Below, piece after piece: positions 10,776-23,099 of a DNA stretch of 64,000 bases. The DNA lies in the NCBI RefSeq assembly GCF_963082655.1, contig NC_081556.1, positions 72,153,227 to 72,217,226 of the forward strand. The letters are read 5' to 3'. The first letter of the stretch is position 1. Each line of letters begins with the position of its first letter. The position numbers and the translations under genes were made by a program. The DNA is from Stomoxys calcitrans. Its lineage: Eukaryota; Arthropoda; Insecta; Diptera; Muscidae. The notes under the pieces were generated by a model. That model did no database searches and had not been told where the DNA came from. It was given only the letters and a program-made list of their open reading frames with translations.

Positions 10776-11938
10776 TAAAAACAAGTAAAAGCGTGCTAAG
10801 TTCGGCTGGGCCGAATCTTATATACCCTACACCATGGATCGCATTTGTCGAGTTCTTTGGCCGGTATCTCTTTATAGGCGAACAAAGGATAATAGAAAGA
10901 ATTGCTATGCTATTGGAGCTATACCAAGTTATAGGCCGATTCGGATCATAATTGAATTGAATGTTGGAGACCATAGTAGAAGCCATTGTGTAAAATTTTT
11001 AGCCCATTCGGATAAGAATTGCACCCTTTAGGAGCTCAAGAATTAAAATAGGGAGATCGGTATATATGGGAGCTGTATCAGTCTATAAACCGATGCAGGC
11101 CATATGTGACACGTATGTTGAAAGTTTTTGGAAGTCAAAGCAAAACACCTCACGCAAAATTTTAGCAAAATCGGATGATAATTGCACCCTCTATCGGCTC
11201 AAGATATATGGATTATATGGCACCTATATCGGCTTATGAACCGATTTGGACCATACTTCGCACAAATGTTGAAAATTATACCAAAACGCCACGTGCAAAA
11301 TTATAGCCAAATCGGATAAGAATTGCGCCTTCTAAAAGCTCAAGAAGTCAAGCCCCAAGATCGGTTTATATGGCTGCCATATCAGGTAATGAACCGATTT
11401 TGACCATACTCAGCAAAGTTTTTGGAATTCATAATAAAACACCTCATGCAAAATTTCACCAATTTGGATAAGAAGTACGCCTTCTAGTGGCTCAAAAAGT
11501 CATGATCGGTTTATATTGCAGGTTATGGAACGATTTGGACCATACTTCGCAAAAATATTGGAAGTGATACCAAAACCACATCGTGCTAAATTACAGCGAA
11601 ATCGGATAAGAATTGTGCCTTCTAGAGGCTCAAGAAGTCAAGACCCAAGATCGGTTTATATGACAGCTATATCAAAACATGGACCGATTTGGCCCATTTA
11701 CAATCCCAACCGACCTACACCTATGAGAAGTATTTGTGCAAAATTTCACTATCTTTACTCCTTCAAAAGTTAGCGTGCTTTCGACAGCCGGACGGACAGA
11801 CATGGCTAGTTCGACTTAAAATGTGATGACGATCAAGAATATATATACTTTATGGGGTCTTGGACGCATATTTCGAGGTGTTACAAACAGAATGACGAAA
11901 TTAGTGTACCCCCATCCTATGGTGGAGGGTATAAAAAT
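10776..11938 (-). mobile_element. HINE (DINE-1/mini-me-like Helentron relative), complete
   Basis: In its own orientation (right to left) it starts with TTTTTATACCCTCCACCAT, then the microsatellite core (tATATATATTC, GATCGTCATG, CTAGCCATGTC, GTCC repeats). About five tandem units of about 150 bp follow (each with AAATCGGATAAGAATTGCGC and GGTTTATATGGCAGCTATAT in + orientation). It ends with an inverted copy of the first motif and the hairpin TTCGGCTGGGCCGAA, then GCTTTTACTTGT. There is no coding capacity. Confidence 0.8.
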
Positions 11939-12107
11939 AAATCTCCTGGCGATAATACTTCAAACCAATCCACTTATTGTCGAAATTACAAAGCCATGCT
12001 TGACTGAAGTTCATGGCACATAACCATCGAAATGGACGAAGGAGATGATAAAAAACATATGGAGGTTGACCTAACAGCCTGCAATAATTGTAGAGACATA
12101 CACTCTT

Positions 12108-12812
12108 CAACTCCATAGGATGGAGGTATACTAATTTCTTCATTCAGTTTGTAACACCTCGAAATATTAGTCTAAGCCCCCTTTAAAAACATATGTTCTT
12201 GATCGTCATGACATTTTAAGTCGATCTAGCCTTGTCCGTCCGTCACTTCTTGACTTCATGAGCCTCCAGAGAGCGCAATTCTTATCCGTCTTGGCTGAAA
12301 TTTAACATGAGGTTTTTTTTATGACTTCCAACAATTGTGCTTAGTATGTTTGAAATAGGTCCATAACCTATTATAGCTGTCATATAAACCGATTTCGGAT
12401 GTTGACTTCTTGAGCCGCAAGGGGGCGAAATTATTATCCAAATTGGCTGAAATTCTGCTGTGTTTTGTTATGACTTCCAACAACTGTGCCAATTATGGTT
12501 TAAATCGGTTCACAATCTGATATAGCTCCCATATAAATCGATCTCCCGATTAGATTTCTTGAGCCTCTAGAGGGCGCAGTTATTAGCCGATTTGGCTGAA
12601 ATTTTGCACAATGACTTCCACTTTGGTCTGCAACAGCCAAGTATGGCCCCAATCGGCTCATAACTTGGTATAGCTCCAATAGCATAACATTTCTTATCAA
12701 TAATCCTTTGTTTGCCCATAAAGAGATATCGGGCGTAGAACTTGACAAATGCGATCCACGGTGGAGAGTATATAAGATTAGGCTCGGCCGAACTTAGCAT
12801 GCTTTTACTTGT
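12108..12812 (+). mobile_element. HINE, near-complete, opposite orientation
   Basis: Begins near ACTCCATAGGATGGAGGTAT, passes the GATCGTCATGACATTTTAAG core and (GTCC)n, then three to four tandem units with TTCTTGAGCC and CGAATTGGCTGAAAT-like motifs. It ends with CGATCCACGGTGGAGAGTAT, the GGCTCGGCC hairpin and TTTTACTTGT. It lies head to head with the copy at 10776-11938, only 170 bp apart. Confidence 0.8.
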
Positions 12813-13115
12813 TTTATATTATTGCCAACGTTTAGGCGGTTTATTTTATGCGCTATGCACTACTTTATGCCTCTATAAATACAAATAGCGTCAATGAATT
12901 TCCGAGTTGACTCCTCGTGGCACTGAAGTGTCGATTTATATTTGATTTGGCATTGATATGCACTTCAAGGAAAAATCTAGCTACGATAGGATAATCCATG
13001 GAACTCGTGTTGCTACCCAAGCATAGGCCCCACGAATTGCTTAGCTCTCCTAGCCTGTACACAGATTTCCTTTATAAACGAAATATTCATAGAGTTATAT
13101 CTATTGTATATTATA
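12813..13115. other. Unassigned
   Basis: No gene or repeat is recognised in these 303 bases between a HINE and a MITE. Confidence 0.4.
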
Positions 13116-13320
13116 TTGGGTTGCCCAAAAAGTAATTGCGGATTTTTTAAAAGAAAGTAAATGCATTTTTAATAAAACTTAGAATGAACTTTAATCAAAT
13201 ATACTTTTTTTACACTTTTTTTTAAAGCAAGCTAAAAGTAACAGCTGATAACTGACAGAAGAAAGAATGCAATTACAGAGTCACAAGCTGTGAAAAAATT
13301 TGTCAACGCCGACTATATGA
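13116..13320. mobile_element. Mariner-type MITE, second copy, right end missing
   Basis: It starts TTGGGTTGCCCAAAAAGTAA just after TA (13114-13115) and is about 95% identical to 457-660. It stops at CGCCGACTATATGA without the right terminal repeat. A 19-bp tandem duplication follows almost immediately. Confidence 0.8.
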
Positions 13321-13325
13321 AATTT

Positions 13326-13363
13326 GATTAAAATTTATATCCATGATTAAAATTTATATCCAT
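13326..13363. repeat. Exact 19-bp tandem duplication
   Basis: GATTAAAATTTATATCCAT is present twice without a break (13326-13344 and 13345-13363), at the point where the MITE loses its right end. It may be a repair scar. Confidence 0.9.
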
Positions 13364-15364
13364 ACAAAAGGAAAAATACGAATTAATGTCAAATACCAAA
13401 TTCGTTCTCTGAAATACATTATCATCGGCCCTCGCTACTTGCCGCAGACAATGTGTTGTTTGCACACTTATTGGGAGTGTTGTGAAAGATTTATCGATAA
13501 GACCGTGTTGAAAAACATGACATCTTCATCACTCCCTGCAGGTACGCTGTCTGAAGTAATTCTAAATATTTACAAAAATTCCAAAAAACGGCTGCCGGAG
13601 AGACGGTGGCAAATCATGTGCATATTTTGCTCCTTGGCAAATCCAATAAAACGATTACGACCGAAATCAATCGTCCTGTGTAGGTATGCGCTCCTTCAAA
13701 GGAGTTCTTAAACTTTTACACTTTCTCTTTGATGATGGCGAAAACCAAATGTGATTAAAGACGAGAGCAAAGCGTTTAGTGCGCTCGGGCGTAACGTCGA
13801 ACATTTCGAACCGGAATTCTCTTTGCATTCAAGCTATCGCAACCCCACTACCTCCGACAAGGGCCATTGTTACGGAGGGCAATCCTGCAATTGCTTTAAA
13901 GGGCCACCAAAACTGTAGTAGCATTTATTTAAATTAAATTCAAGAAGTTTTACCATAAATTACACTCACTATGACGGTTTGGTGCTTCTTCGTCGTTTGA
14001 CGACGTTTAACCTTCTCATTATTTGCTCATGGGGTTTTGGTGTTTTTTTTTTTTTGCCACTCAGCTCGCTGCCACTTAGTTCTTTGAGGTCGTAAGAGAT
14101 TCCTTCTTTGTGTATGCGTGCAAACTTGTGTGAGCGTGTGTGTGTGTGTGTGTGTGCGCGCGCGAGTGTAAGAAAACATGTAAAGACACCCAAAGTACTC
14201 TGCATACTGGTTTGTCTGTTGCTTGTACCAAGAGGGGCCCTACATGTACGTGTGGAAGCATTAAGGAATTTTAACGAATTATTATCCTTAAATGAATACA
14301 ATTAAAAAGTGTTTGTTCGGGAGTACTTCGGATACGAATTTTCCCTAAAATGGTCCATTGTAAATATATTTGGACAAACTTTTAGCAAATAATGTGCTGA
14401 CCTTTTTTCTACGACTTACTTTGTGTGGAAGTATGCGGGAACTTTATTGAAAGTCCAAATTGAGGCATTTAATCTAATCAGTGTGGCCCCATTACCATCC
14501 ATTGTGTAGGAGGGACATTAGGGCATAAGTTTAGTTTCGTATAGACAATAAATTACAAAATTATTTGACTTGTGGTCCTTAAATGTAATTGTGTTCGTAA
14601 AAAGCATTTTCTCCAAGTCAATCAATTTGCTTTAAAAAGCAAACGTAAACTTTCTTATTATGTGAGCCACCAAGGCTGAGAGTTCGCCCAGAGCCCAGAA
14701 AGGTTAAGATAAAAGTTCGAGATTTCCTTGGCCTTTGTTAGTACACACATTATCTGGCAAATTGTTGTTACTTTCAGCAATGAAAAGCACATTATTAGCT
14801 TATTTATCGGTTTACTGTGGCAGCTCATGCAAACACAATAATTTTAAATCACTAACATAAAATTTAAATTTAAATGTTCTGCATAATTTCCCTTTTAACT
14901 AATCAGTTGATTGTTTTACATAAATTATCGAAAATGATTCGAAACTACAACCAACTCCTATGAAGAAGAATGTTTACAAGTTAGCATAGGTTATTTTGTA
15001 TAGACATTACTTTGACGGTTTTACTATAGAAAGTTATGAACATGTGTACGATGTGTTTATTGAGGACAGCGTTACCGTTGTGCCACTTTTTATCCAATTT
15101 TGCACATTTTCGACGATGATATTAGTGCTCCACTCTTTATTAGGCTACAAAATACCACCCTTTTAAGATTTTTGGGCAATTTTCAATTTTTTTACCACTT
15201 TTCAAAAACTATCGTGTTATTGCATGTTTTCGAATTTTGGCGTAAACATACACGAAAAAAAAAGACTTAGACTCATTTAATCTTGGTATTGATTAATAAA
15301 AACATTTTTAACCAAGCAAAAAATTGAATTTACGTCATTAAATTTCTTTTTTCCATTTAATCAT
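13364..15364. other. Unassigned sequence with a (TG)n tract
   Basis: No recognised gene. A (TG)n/(CG)n microsatellite lies at about 14136-14164. A 122-residue frame starting at 13343 shows no familiar domain and begins in the duplicated AT-rich tract, so I do not call it. Confidence 0.45.
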
Positions 15365-17845
15365 AACAGAACCCTCCCCCCATACCCCAATTTTCAAAAA
15401 CGCCAGATGGCGGAGATGTGTGCACCGATTTAAGCGAAATTTTGTATGCCACTTATAGTACCCCAAAAACACAAAAAAAATGTTGGGGTCAAATAACCTG
15501 GGGGAACGCCCCATCCCAAAATTTTGACAATATGCATATCATATGAAAGGTATTTAAGAGTAGAATACGAATTTAGTATATAAATTTCGCTCTTAATTTT
15601 CGGGGGGGAGTCCACCACCCCAAAAAAATCCCCAAGAGGACACTTTAGCCTCTTTGAGCAATATGGGCATCAAATGAAAGGTTTTTAAAAGTAGAGTACG
15701 AACTTTGCATTAAAATGTTACCCTAAGTGTCAGAGGGCCCCCACTCCCAAAAACACCATCCAACAGGAAACTTTAACCGCTTTGAGCAATATGGGCAATA
15801 TGAGCATTACAAATCTGACAAAAAAAAATTTTTTGGTGTCAGAAAGCCCTCCCCAACCATCAAAACCCCCCAGCTATTTAAAGGTAGAATCCAATGCTGA
15901 TATAAAAATGTATTCCTTGGTGTCTGGGGCGCCTCCCTACCCCCAAAACCCCTCAACATGACATATTTATCGACTGGGCCAATATGGGTATCAAACGAAA
16001 GATGTTTGGAAGCCGAGTACCCATCTGTTATAAGAATTTGTTCCAAGGTGTCTACATGGCCTCCTCAACCCCAAAAGCCCCCAAAGCGGGTACAAATGTC
16101 CAACGCCACAAAATGGGTATCGAATGAAAGGCCTTTGGGAGTTGACTACGAATATGGTATGCACATTTAGGACAGAGTCAGGGACCGGCCCACCCACCAA
16201 ATACCCTTCAATAGGACGTGTAGTTCGATCGGGATAGTATGTCAATTAAAAGAAAGGTCTATGATAGCAAATTTCGAATCTAATGTTGGTGCAAGGATTC
16301 AAGTATCTGGGTCACGGATGAAAGGCCTTTGGGAGTTGATTACGAATCAATTCGGACAGAGTCTGGGTCCGGCCCACCCACTAAATACCCTTCAATACGA
16401 CGTGTAGTTCGATCGGGTCTATGATAGTATATTTCGAATCTAATCTTGGTGTAAGGATTCAAGTATCTGGGTCACGACCTACCGTTCCGCAGGACAGTAG
16501 ATCGCGACAGTAAAAGACTCAAATAAATTGTCGTTTGGTTCTTAGCGTCGGGGGACCTCCCAATAAATGCAACGCCAAACTGTCATGTAGGATGAGCGAG
16601 AATATTTTGTACTCAAATGAAAGGACGTGTCAGAGTGCAATCCCCCTCCCCCTATCCTACCCTAAAATAAAAAGGAAAAAGAATATTTTATATGAATAAT
16701 ATGAAATAATATATGAAGGCCAATCAGGATAGAATAGGATAGAAATTAAAGGTATTTGGTAGTAGAGTACACTTTTTACCCTCAAATTCGGATGGACACA
16801 GGGGGACCTGCGGATCTTTAAAAATGTGATGAGCCATGTGGTCGCTTTGAAATATGATTTTGCTCTAGCACGATGCTGATATTACTTCAGGTTCCGCCTC
16901 TAAACTTCCTTCAAACCTCCCTGCCTACTTTGGCGATAAATAATAGGTATTTGATAGTAGAAAACTAATTTGATATCCAATTTTGAGACCAAATGTTTGG
17001 AGGTCGTGTCACCCCTTAAACTCCCCCTAAACCAATGGCAATTGGGGCTCAAATTAAAGAAATTTGAGAGTAGAGCACGATGCAAAGTCCGTGGATTGCT
17101 GCCCCACCCTGCATACCCCTTAAACTGGACATATTTGTGGATTAATGCAAAAAGGGGCTCATATCTGTATCTGTTTCATGACCAAGTGTTTCAGGGACGC
17201 CTCACCTCAAAAACTCCCCCTAAACCACACATATATACCGACTATAGCAATATGTAGCTCCAATGTGGTTTTTGGGAGTGGAGTATGAATTTGATATCCA
17301 AAGTGTTTGGCTTCTCCAATCCGCCACCAAATCCAATAGAATGAAGTAGATCTAACATCCAAATTTTATTGGGCGAACCCTCCCCTTACTCTTTTTTAAA
17401 AAACGCCAGATCTCGGAGATGGGTGGGGCGATTTAAGGGAAATTTAGTTTATAATAACTTAAATACAGAAGTTTGTACTCTATTTAGAGTGGGATATCTA
17501 GAGGGTCGCCCCACCTACAATGCCACCAGCCACATGAAATATAAACCAATAATGACAATATGGGATTCAAATGAAATTTATTTGACACCAGAGCACGAAT
17601 CTGATATTTGGGGATCCGCCTCACTCCCAAAAACATTTCCATACCGGACATATTTACCGACCATAGCAATATAAGGCTCCAATGAAAGGCATTTGGGAGA
17701 AGAGCACCAATATCATATCTACATTGGCCCGGAATAGCTGAAAGGCTGTACCAGCACCCCCAAACAGGACGTATTTCCTGACGTGACCACATGGGGTTCA
17801 AATAAAGTAAGAGAGTGAAAGACGGAGCAGAATCTATCCAGCTAG
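15365..17845 (+). mobile_element. Non-autonomous Helitron, 5'-truncated
   Basis: It contains the AACGCCAGATGGCGGAGATG block seen near the 5' end of the complete copy at 38410, then many diverged units of about 130 bp (a CAAATGAAAGGTATTTAAGAG-like motif at 15542 and 15674). It ends with CCAGCTAG (CTAG at 17842-17845) followed by T. The first about 200 bases, including the TC terminus, are absent. No Rep/helicase is visible. Confidence 0.75.
16124..16476. repeat. Large tandem duplication inside the Helitron
   Basis: Both copies begin ATGAAAGGCCTTTGGGAGTT (16124 and 16318) and end AAGTATCTGGGTCACG (16316 and 16476). The second copy lacks about 33 bases in the middle. Confidence 0.8.
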
Positions 17846-18354
17846 TATTATTACAAAATAAAAATAACAAAATTGGAAACTTTTATTCCGTTTAATTTTT
17901 GACCTTTATGGCTTATCTATCCAGTACTAAAATAAAACACAGCTAATATTAACTGATAGAAGCATAACTTTTAAACTAATACAACTCTTCCAGTGGATCA
18001 ATACTTCGAGATATTATACGCGAAATTGCGAGTTTGGTATGCATTTATTTTTCCCTATAAAAATAATTTCTTCATTATACACTTAACAGACACGACAACT
18101 GTATGAAGCATAAAGGAAGGACATACCTGTACACAATGTTCTTTTATTGACATTGGTTTGAAGCCACATGTGGCCAATACAACAAAAAAGTTGTATTAGC
18201 CGCAGAAAAACAAAAAGCAATCAGGGTTGAAAAAATTTACATGGATTTTTTCGTCATGTAGACAGTGCCTACGATATGCCAACAATATATAAACTCAAAG
18301 ACTTTGTTGAGTATTTAGATCCATATACACTCTCCTTTGTAAAAAATCACTAGT
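17846..18354. other. Unassigned
   Basis: No gene. A piece near 17886-17937 (GGCTTATCTATCCAGTACTA) resembles 51040-51086, so a small dispersed repeat adjoins the Helitron end. Confidence 0.45.
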
Positions 18355-19066
18355 TTTTATACCCTCCACCACATATTTCGTCATACCATTTGTAACACCT
18401 CAAAATATTCGTCTAAGTTGGGATTGTACATTGGCCACACGGTTCATTTTTTGATATAACTGTCATATAAACCGATCTTTGGTCTTGACTTCTTGAGCTT
18501 CTAGAGGGGGCAATTCTTATCAGATTTGGCTGAAATATTGCACATAACGTTTTGGTATGACTTTCAACAATTGTGCCAAGTACCGTCCAAATCTGTCTAT
18601 AACCTGATATAGCCGCCATATAAACCGATTTTGGGTCTAGACTTCTTGAGCTTCTAGAGGACACAATTCTTATCCGATTGGGCTGAAATTTTGCATGAAG
18701 TTTTTTTTTCCATAGCTTCCAACAATCTGATACAGCTGCCATATAAACTGATCTCCCGATTAGACTTCTTGAGCTTCTAGAGGGCACAATTCTTGCCAAA
18801 TTTGGCTGAAATTTTGCATATGTCGTTTTGGTTTGACTTCCAACAACTGAGAAAAATTTGGCCCAAATCTGTTCATAACCTGAAATTTTCAAGGTGAAAT
18901 TTTTCTATGACTTGTTCGGCATGACAAGTACGGTCCATATCAGTAAATAACTTAATATGGATCTTATATATTTGAAAAAAAGTAGTTCAAAGAACTTGAC
19001 AAGTACGATCCATGGGGAAGGGTATATAAGATTCGGTCCGGTCGAACTTAGCACGCTTTCATTTGT
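18355..19066 (+). mobile_element. HINE, internally deleted
   Basis: Starts TTTATACCCTCCACCACATA, with TTTGTAACACCTCAAAATATTC. The microsatellite core is missing; the sequence passes directly to about four tandem units (GCCATATAAACCGATTTTGG and TTCTTGAGCTTCTAGAGG). It ends with GGGTATATAAGATTCGGTCC and the hairpin, then TTTCATTTGT. Confidence 0.75.
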
Positions 19067-19639
19067 TTATTTTTTTAATTAAAATACAAAATATTTATTG
19101 TACATAAAAATTTCATAATTAAACCTAAATTTTCGTTTATTCTTTGTGCATTGGCGTAGCTAAGAGGTAATGGAGTGGGAGGGTCCAAAGAATCTCTAGC
19201 CCACCAGAATTTTGGTCAATATATGTATTTTTTAAACAAATATGCACTTATTTTCATTCAACTAATCTACACAATAAGTTAATTATATTAAAGTGAACTG
19301 TAATGAAGAAAAATTCCTAAAAACATGCGGCCGATATAAATTGTTGCAATCTATTCACAAAGAGCAAGTAAAATTTTAAGAATTTGATACATGAGAAGCT
19401 GCAAAATTTACATTAGGAACATTTTTCTAGAAAATTGAGACAAAATTAATGATTTTTACTAGGCGATTTGATGTACGCAATTTTTTGGAATAGAAGTTTG
19501 AGCTAAGAGTTTTTATATTTGCCTTAATAGATTATGTCAGACTAAAACAAAAAGGGTGTATATTTATTCGCCCCATACCACTGTCGACATACACATAAGC
19601 CACTAATCGGTTTGCTGTGCGCTCTATAAACTTAAAAGT
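19067..19639. other. Unassigned; includes family X 3' untranslated region
   Basis: The right part (about 19530-19640, GCGCTCTATAAACTTAAAAG) matches, in inverted sense, the 3' UTR of the family X copy at 54990-55150. The rest is AT-rich and unassigned. Confidence 0.5.
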
Positions 19640-21059
19640 AACATCGAAAAAAAATTTTAAATTAGGAATTCCGTGCTACTTACAAAATCCTTAATAGTTT
19701 TCCATACCACTCCACTCAGTTGGTTCATGTCTGGTATTGTGTCCCCACCTAAGTACAGTTGTCTGTTAGCCGCGAAAGCCGGGCAATGACAGAGGAAATG
19801 TTCCAACGTCTCATTATCTTCCCCACATGCCCTACACATGGCATCACTTTTGGCACCGATTTTGCATAAGTGAACTCGTAGTCCTATGTGTCCCGTTATG
19901 ACACCAAAATCTATACTGACTTTCTTCTTACTTCCTTTCAATAATAGACTCGTCCTCTCACGATCCGGATCACCCCATAAAATTTTCGCCGTCCTACCGA
20001 CAGTGTTACAAGCGCGTTCGTCGCTCACGCCTTTAACTCGGACTGCGTCGACCCGAAAGGCTTCGGGTTAACCAAGTTTATTGAAGGCAGTCCTTTGGCC
20101 TTCGCTACGAAATCGTCTGCCCTTTCATTCCCCCTTACTCCGCTATGGACCAGCACCCAAACGGTGCGGATTGTCCCATCCTGGGAGAAGACGTTAATCT
20201 CCTTCTTACACTCCAAGACTGTTCGTGACCTTTACCGCATGGTTGTTATTGCCTTTATGGCCATTTTACGGTCCCTAAAGATGTTCACACTTGACATCCC
20301 CGCGTTAGTACCACACCACCTTATGCATTTCGTCATCACCCGGATCTCTGCCTGCCAAACCGTATTATGGTTAAGCAGTCTAAAAAAGATAAAAAAGAAA
20401 AGACCTCCACCCCAGGCCCACCCTGTCCCCTAGCTTTGATCCATCCGTGTAACATGATCTTCCAGATGGCAATACTAGAGTTCCGTCAGTCCAAGACTGT
20501 GCCGCTGTCAGCAGTGCCTGGAACTCGACCTCAAGTGTCGTGTCCGGTAACCGATCAGAAACCTCTTCCATTCCTTCCAGGTTTCCTATCGTCGCCTCGA
20601 ATATACCGCGATGGTACAAGCTGCTCCCATTCTCAATCCATTCTTCCATCGTCTTGAGTCTCATAGACACAATGGCAATATCTAGGATAATCTCCAGTGC
20701 CCTAGTGGGCCCGGTCCTCAACATGTTCTCTGATTCTGTTGTAAGTTCCTTATGTTGAATTTTTCTCCATATCAGTTCACCAAACTACTGAGGCGTAAGT
20801 AAGCATAGTTCTAATCACGCTACTGTAGAGCCACGTGACTTTCCTCGGATTCAGGCCCTATTTTGAGCCTACGGTCCGTCTACATAGTGCTCAACATTTG
20901 TGACCCTTCTCAATACGCTCCAATTAAATTTTTTATCCAAGATCCCCCCTAAGTATTTAACCTTGTCAGATATCGAAATCGTTTTATTGCGGAAAAGTGG
21001 TGCGTCAAATTGGCCCACATTCGTCTTCCTCGTGAACAGGCATATTTTAGTCTTCTCTG
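19640..21059 (-). pseudogene. I/LOA-like non-LTR retrotransposon (family X), 3' half relic
   Basis: Reading leftward from 21059: PEKTKICLFTRKTNVGQF and KVKYLGGILDKKFNW (RT thumb), then a decayed linker. The RNase H domain starts with CYTDGSKLGDRVGLGW (catalytic Asp within TDGS) near 20430. A second open block has VWVLVHSGVRGNERAD, the RNase H His/Asp motif. The C-terminal block at 19657-20028 has a CRACGEDNETLEHFLCHCPA zinc-type motif. Frameshifts separate the blocks. RNase H plus this Cys-rich tail is typical of I- and LOA-type elements. The 5' truncation point falls in GGTTAGGTTAGGTTAG at 21061. Confidence 0.8.
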
Positions 21060-21484
21060 GGTTAGGTTAGGTTAGATTTAAGTGGTTTAAGCCATCGGAC
21101 TCACTTAGTATAATCCGATTTGGCTTTGAGATTTTTGTATATTTATTTAAATTCAAAACAATTTCGGTGCAGGGAAATGGTATTAAATTTGCCATCCGTC
21201 CAAACGATATGCAAATCTATCAACTTTTTCTGATTCGCATAAGTCCATGCGGAGTAAACTAGACAATCTACTCGTAGAAATCAGAATTTGTATTCTGACA
21301 TAATTTAGACGATCGCTTAGAACCGACTTATGCGATAATTATGAACAGATTTCGCTAATATTCCTCAACCAAAATGACAGTCAAAGAAAAAATGTAATGC
21401 AACATTTTAGTAAGACATCTCTAGTAATATAAACATAAAGCTGGGTAAATTTTTGGCTGTTATCACAACCGTGTAGATCACGAA
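21060..21484. other. Unassigned
   Basis: Starts with a short (GGTTA)n run, then AT-rich DNA. The part around 21250-21335 resembles 4090-4190. Confidence 0.4.
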
Positions 21485-21937
21485 TTCGCAAATTCATAGA
21501 ACTTTTGACCAAGTAACCATGAGTATTAAGTCAAAATGGAATTAGCTGGTTTTAGCGTTCAATTTTGCACCATAGCCGTCGACGGTTTTGTTTCTTCCTC
21601 TGTCGTCTTTGAAGCAAAATGGAGCGATGATGCCACCCATAAACCACACCAGACTGCCGATTTTGCGGAAGTGATCAATAATTGTTATGCGGCATGCAGT
21701 TGTTCTTCAGCTCAGACACAACAGTTTTGCTTGGTTACATACCCATTCTGCCAGAAATTTGTCACTAAAACAGTGGATTTTGAGTCTGTCACAGAACACG
21801 AGATTTCAACGAATTGGTATTGTTGCTCTCTTCAGTTTTTCCATGATGAAATGGCAGAGTATACGGAACACTTTTCACTTTCACAAGTGACGTTTGGAAA
21901 CAATTACCAAGCAGTGTTGACATCTCGAAAAATGTAA
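21485..21937 (-). pseudogene. Tc1/mariner-type transposase fragment
   Basis: On the minus strand the translation includes WQNGYVTKQNCC, then AEEQLHAA, then SAVWCGLWVA and, in a neighbouring frame, GGIIAPFCFKDDRGRNKTVD. These are the order and spacing of the mid-catalytic region of transposases related to mariner (pattern: GYVN-QNCR, VWCG-W, GIIGP-FF). At least two frame changes and one stop are present. The 133-residue open frame on the plus strand over the same bases is an antisense artefact. Confidence 0.65.
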
Positions 21938-22624
21938 CTCATAAAAAAATCACAATTTATAAACTTGTGCATCTATCTCTACGGTATTTGGTGAAACCCA
22001 TTTTACATTCCAGTTAAATAGGCGAAAGGTTTACGGTTACAGGAACACAAGAAGTTTAAATGGGGGGAAAGCTAATAGGTTTTAAATTTAACCCCAATTG
22101 CATAAACTTATCTCCCCTATTCCAATTAGAGCATTTCGTATAATCTTTCCAAGCAGAAAAGGTCACACAATAACGGTTCATAGAGGTTCTTCCAAAATTT
22201 AATTGAGAAGCGTGTCTTAGCTAGCAGACATAGCTTAAAATACCTTATATGAATACTACTTTGCAAGAGACGAAGGTGTTTTCAAGCCATCGCCAAGTGT
22301 GAATATGGGGCGTCCTCTGCCTTAAATAGTTTAGCAGGTAATCCATCGGTTTCAGCGGTATTGTTATTCTTCAGACGTATTACACACATTCTAACTAGAC
22401 GGAAAACATTATTTACCGTTATTACATTTATCAGTAGAGACGGAAAATGGGTAAATACCAAATATATTTTTTACTTAGTAAATAGACCCAAAAGCTGGGC
22501 ATGTATAATATTCCCGATATCTTGGCTATATGAAACATTTTGCAAACAATGTTGATTATTTCATATTCTTTATTTATAAAACTGATCTTCTGATCCCATA
22601 AAATCGCACTATTACAATTACAAT
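21938..22624. other. Unassigned AT-rich sequence
   Basis: No gene or clear repeat. Confidence 0.45.
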
Positions 22625-22810
22625 TAAGCCGCAATATAGACCGATCTCCCGACTTAAAGTCTTGAGGCAATAATTATCATTTTTCATCTGATTTCGATGA
22701 AATTTGGCAAAGTGAGTTCTGGTAAACCCCTACCCACTCCCGTGAGATGTGGTCCAGATCGGACCATATTTAGATATATGCGATTTTTGCTCAGTAGTCG
22801 TAAAGAATTT
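22625..22810 (+). mobile_element. HINE internal-unit fragment
   Basis: TATAGACCGATCTCCCGACT, CTTGAGGCAATAATTATC and TTTCGATGAAATTTGGC are diverged versions of one HINE tandem unit. Neither end is present. Confidence 0.5.
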
Positions 22811-23099
22811 AAGGACAACAGAAATGGGATATTTTATGTGATAAAAGCCGATCCCATTGATTTAATTTTTAGAACAAAGGTATACGAATTACTTCATTCT
22901 TATAAGAATGCAAAAAGAAATTTTATTTTGTTCAGTGCTTAGCAACATACCCGTATCATTGAGTAGTTAAAATCCAAAAATTCTAAGTCCACGAACCATT
23001 CCTCCACACCCCCATGGTTTCAGGATAAAAACCACTTCTAATCCTCCTCCCAACAGAAATACCTTTAGTACGCCAGACCGGCCTTACTACGATGGAGAT

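Noticed and set aside
15807..16245. Open frames in the 15.4-17.8 kb region
   Set aside because: They are in Helitron minisatellite units.
18413..18892. 159-residue frame with internal repeats
   Set aside because: The repeats are HINE tandem units read in one frame; the same kind of frames appear at 11516, 26690 and 49188. Not a protein.
20095..20433. 112-residue plus-strand frame
   Set aside because: Antisense to the RNase H region of family X.
21061..21077. Telomeric repeat
   Set aside because: Only about three GGTTA units; it marks a retrotransposon truncation point.
21536..21937. 133-residue plus-strand frame
   Set aside because: It is the reverse strand of a transposase relic; the minus-strand translation shows transposase motifs.
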